Source: Terriglobia bacterium (GTDB lineage: Bacteria; Acidobacteriota; Terriglobia; Bryobacterales; Bryobacteraceae). Taken from it: a stretch of DNA of 64,000 nt. Positions 62,390 through 64,000 of this stretch are shown here, piece after piece. The position numbers were made by a program, and so were the translations under genes. The notes under the pieces are model-generated. The model made no database searches, was not told where the DNA came from, and saw nothing but the letters and a program-made list of their open reading frames with translations. The stretch's first letter is position 1; each line of letters opens with the position of its first letter. The stretch covers positions 62,001 through 126,000 of the forward strand of contig JAJPHN010000032.1 in assembly GCA_021325235.1 (NCBI GenBank). The letters run 5' to 3'.

Positions 62390-63136
62390 TCAGCTGCGAT
62401 TGATCAGACTCGCGACGTATCCGGCGCCGAAGCCGTTGTCGATGTTTACGACGGTGACATTGCTGGCGCAGCTGTTGAGCATACCGAGCAGGGCGGCGAT
62501 ACCACCGAAACTGGCGCCGTAGCCGACGCTGGTGGGAACAGCGATTACAGGACAACCGACGAGGCCACCTACGACGCTCGGCAGCGCGCCTTCCATACCG
62601 GCACAGACGATGACCACGCGCGCATGCATGAGCCGCTCGCGTTGATCGAGCAGGCGGTGGATGCCGGCCACGCCGACGTCGCAGATTGCGTCGACCTGAT
62701 TGCCCATGACTTCGGCAGTGAGCTGAGCCTCTTCGAGGACGGGTATGTCGCTGGTGCCCGCGCAGACGACCGCGATCTTGCCCTTGCCGACGATGGTGCG
62801 ATCGCGCCAGACGCGAATCACGCCCGAAGCGGGGTAATGCTCGCTCTCGCCTGCGAGGGAGGCGATGCCCTCGGCCATCTCGGGAGTGGAGCGCGTGATC
62901 AGCAGATTGCTGGATTTTTTCAGCAGCGCGGAGGCAATGCCGACGACCTGCTCGGTTGTTTTGCCCTTGCCGAGAATAACCTCGGGCATACCGTGGCGGA
63001 CGGCGCGATGGTGATCGACTTTGGCGAAACCGAGATCGGCAAAGGGAAGATCGCGCAGCTCTTCGACAGCGGTTTCGACCGGTGTGCTGCCGTTGCGCAC
63101 GCTCTCGAGTAACTGCTGCAGTTGTTGAGTGTTCAT
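62390..63136 (-). CDS. larB: LarB, pyridinium-3,5-biscarboxylic acid mononucleotide synthase
   Basis: A 248-residue protein with a C-terminal AIR-carboxylase (PurE-like) fold. It has [94 protein letters not shown] and [18 protein letters not shown], all in LarB order. In lactate-racemase maturation LarB makes the pyridinium dicarboxylate from nicotinic acid adenine dinucleotide, later turned into the nickel pincer cofactor by LarE and LarC. Neither larC, larE nor larA is in this window. It is convergent with the S53 gene and divergent from the prenyltransferase gene. Confidence 0.92.
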   Translation of the reverse strand: MNTQQLQQLLESVRNGSTPVETAVEELRDLPFADLGFAKVDHHRAVRHGMPEVILGKGKTTEQVVGIASALLKKSSNLLITRSTPEMAEGIASLAGESEHYPASGVIRVWRDRTIVGKGKIAVVCAGTSDIPVLEEAQLTAEVMGNQVDAICDVGVAGIHRLLDQRERLMHARVVIVCAGMEGALPSVVGGLVGCPVIAVPTSVGYGASFGGIAALLGMLNSCASNVTVVNIDNGFGAGYVASLINRS

Positions 63137-63192
63137 AATTCGGTATCGAGGGACGCCGGGTGTATCCCGTAAAATGATAATGCGACAGGCGA

Positions 63193-64000
63193 ATGCGCCC
63201 CTTTTGGAAACGACTGTGTTTGACGCTCGAAATGATCAAATTCGAGCACTCGATTTTTGCGCTTCCTTTTGCGCTCACGGGCGCGCTGCTTGCCTGGTAC
63301 GACAGCGGATTTCAGATCGAGGGGCTTTGGCGGCGTTTCGGATGGATCGTGGTAGCGATGGTTGCCGCGCGTTCGGCGGCCATGACGTTCAACCGCCTGC
63401 TGGACGCACGCATCGATGCGCGTAACCGGCGAACGGCGATGCGGCATTTACCGGCTGGACTGCTTTCGGTGCGATTCGCCTGGGGTTTCACGGCGATCGC
63501 CTGCCTGATCTTTGTCGCGGCGGCGGGAGAGCTTGGCGGCCTGTGCTTCGCGCTCTCGCCACTTGCGCTAGCGATTTTGTTTTTGTATTCGTTCTGCAAA
63601 CGCTTCACGTCGCTGTCGCATTTAGTGCTGGGCTTCTGTCTCGGCATTGCGCCGGCTGCGGCCTGGATTGCGATGCGCGGATCGCTGGACGTTCGCATTT
63701 TGTGGTTGACGGCAGCGGTCATGTTCTGGACGGCGGGGTTCGATGTGATTTACGCCTGCCAGGATTTCGAATTTGATTGCGCCGAAGGCCTGTTCAGTAT
63801 TCCACGGCGCGTGGGTATCGCCAATGCGCTGGGCATCGCGCGTCTGCTGCATCTGGCGATGGTTGGGTGTTTGATTGCGCTCGTGGTGACGTTCCATCTG
63901 GGGGCGTTGAGCATGGCCGGAGTTGCGGCTGTCCTGCTTTTGCTCGTTTATGAGCACGGGTTGGTGAAGCCGAACGACTTGTCGCGCGTGAACGCGGCCT
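63193..64000 (+). CDS. UbiA-family prenyltransferase, possibly MqnP of the futalosine pathway (partial, cut by window edge)
   Basis: About 269 residues are present and the gene continues off the window. The start ATG at 63193 gives [20 protein letters not shown] and then membrane helices. The first Asp-rich motif is [20 protein letters not shown] (near residues 70-90). The second is [20 protein letters not shown] (near residue 182). The Asn-Arg form NRLLDxRID, in place of NDxxDxxxD, is what I associate with the futalosine-pathway menaquinone prenyltransferase MqnP; a 4-hydroxybenzoate prenyltransferase is the alternative. Without the rest of the locus, pathway placement is inference. Confidence 0.87.
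   Translation, partial: MRPFWKRLCLTLEMIKFEHSIFALPFALTGALLAWYDSGFQIEGLWRRFGWIVVAMVAARSAAMTFNRLLDARIDARNRRTAMRHLPAGLLSVRFAWGFTAIACLIFVAAAGELGGLCFALSPLALAILFLYSFCKRFTSLSHLVLGFCLGIAPAAAWIAMRGSLDVRILWLTAAVMFWTAGFDVIYACQDFEFDCAEGLFSIPRRVGIANALGIARLLHLAMVGCLIALVVTFHLGALSMAGVAAVLLLLVYEHGLVKPNDLSRVNAA

Noticed and set aside
62304-63278. A 324-codon leftward open frame overlapping the larB region
   Set aside because: The larB frame has all family motifs; this frame is Arg/Ser-rich shadow text.

Overview
The window looks like a piece of a chromosome from an Acidobacteriota member, most like the Bryobacterales/Solibacter group. This is inferred from gene content, not from a database match. It is GC-rich and densely coding, with short intergenic gaps. 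It carries several gene types typical of that phylum: a giant Oar-like TonB-dependent receptor with an N-terminal carboxypeptidase-regulatory-like domain, a secreted VWFA-related protein, a kumamolisin-type S53 protease with C-terminal repeats, an OmpR-type winged-helix protein fused to TPRs, and many secreted versions of metabolic enzymes. No rRNA, tRNA, CRISPR array, prophage or complete insertion sequence was seen.

Layout. 0-4.7 kb holds housekeeping genes: mnmA (partial), a cysteine desulfurase, a SAM hydrolase family protein, a homocysteine methyltransferase/methylene-THF reductase fusion and a TsaC/Sua5-family protein. 4.9-17.1 kb is dominated by exported proteins: a DUF4139-like protein, a Tat-type bicupin oxalate decarboxylase, a Tat-type enolase-superfamily enzyme, a penicillin-binding transpeptidase, an exported amidohydrolase, a Tat-type DUF362 protein, an exported RraA-like protein and an exported RbsD/FucU-like protein. 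A nitroreductase and a short-chain dehydrogenase lie among them. 17.2-19.4 kb is a self-contained DrrAB-like ABC exporter with its TetR regulator and a palindromic operator inside the promoter. 20.3-24.5 kb is a lysine/diaminopimelate cluster (dapB, lysC, asd, M20 deacylase). It is followed by pyrophosphatase, an ECF sigma/anti-sigma pair, a phosphoesterase and a stand-alone nuoI. 28.5-34.4 kb is a leftward run of five genes: bactofilin, methyltransferase, lysS, LolC/E-like permease and GT39 glycosyltransferase.

35-46 kb is the Acidobacteriota-style surface region. It has an exported amidohydrolase, two overlapping TPR genes, the divergent 1188-residue TonB-dependent receptor with a good promoter, a small secreted protein and a winged-helix/TPR regulator. 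46-51 kb has an exported NagZ-like GH3 enzyme, a UPF0173 hydrolase, a decayed VOC-family fragment beside a foreign-looking short gene, a response regulator, the VWFA-related protein and a rhomboid whose catalytic histidine appears to be cysteine. 51.7-55.6 kb is a small sugar-acid module (Gfo/Idh/MocA oxidoreductase, cupin, GH67 alpha-glucuronidase). The right end has an aldo-keto reductase divergent from a TetR gene, an aminotransferase, the large S53 protease with six C-terminal repeat units, LarB and the start of a UbiA/MqnP-type prenyltransferase.

How it works together: the gene set suits a soil heterotroph that degrades plant polymers and organic acids outside the cytoplasm (oxalate, glucuronoxylan, peptides, amino sugars), takes up products through a TonB-type receptor, and regulates each module with a local one-component or sigma/anti-sigma system. 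I did not find a clear multi-gene system of unknown type. The strongest novelty candidates are the His-to-Cys rhomboid, the Cys-paired repeat domain of the S53 protease, the set of exported enzymes from normally cytosolic families, and the TPR/TonB/winged-helix island.
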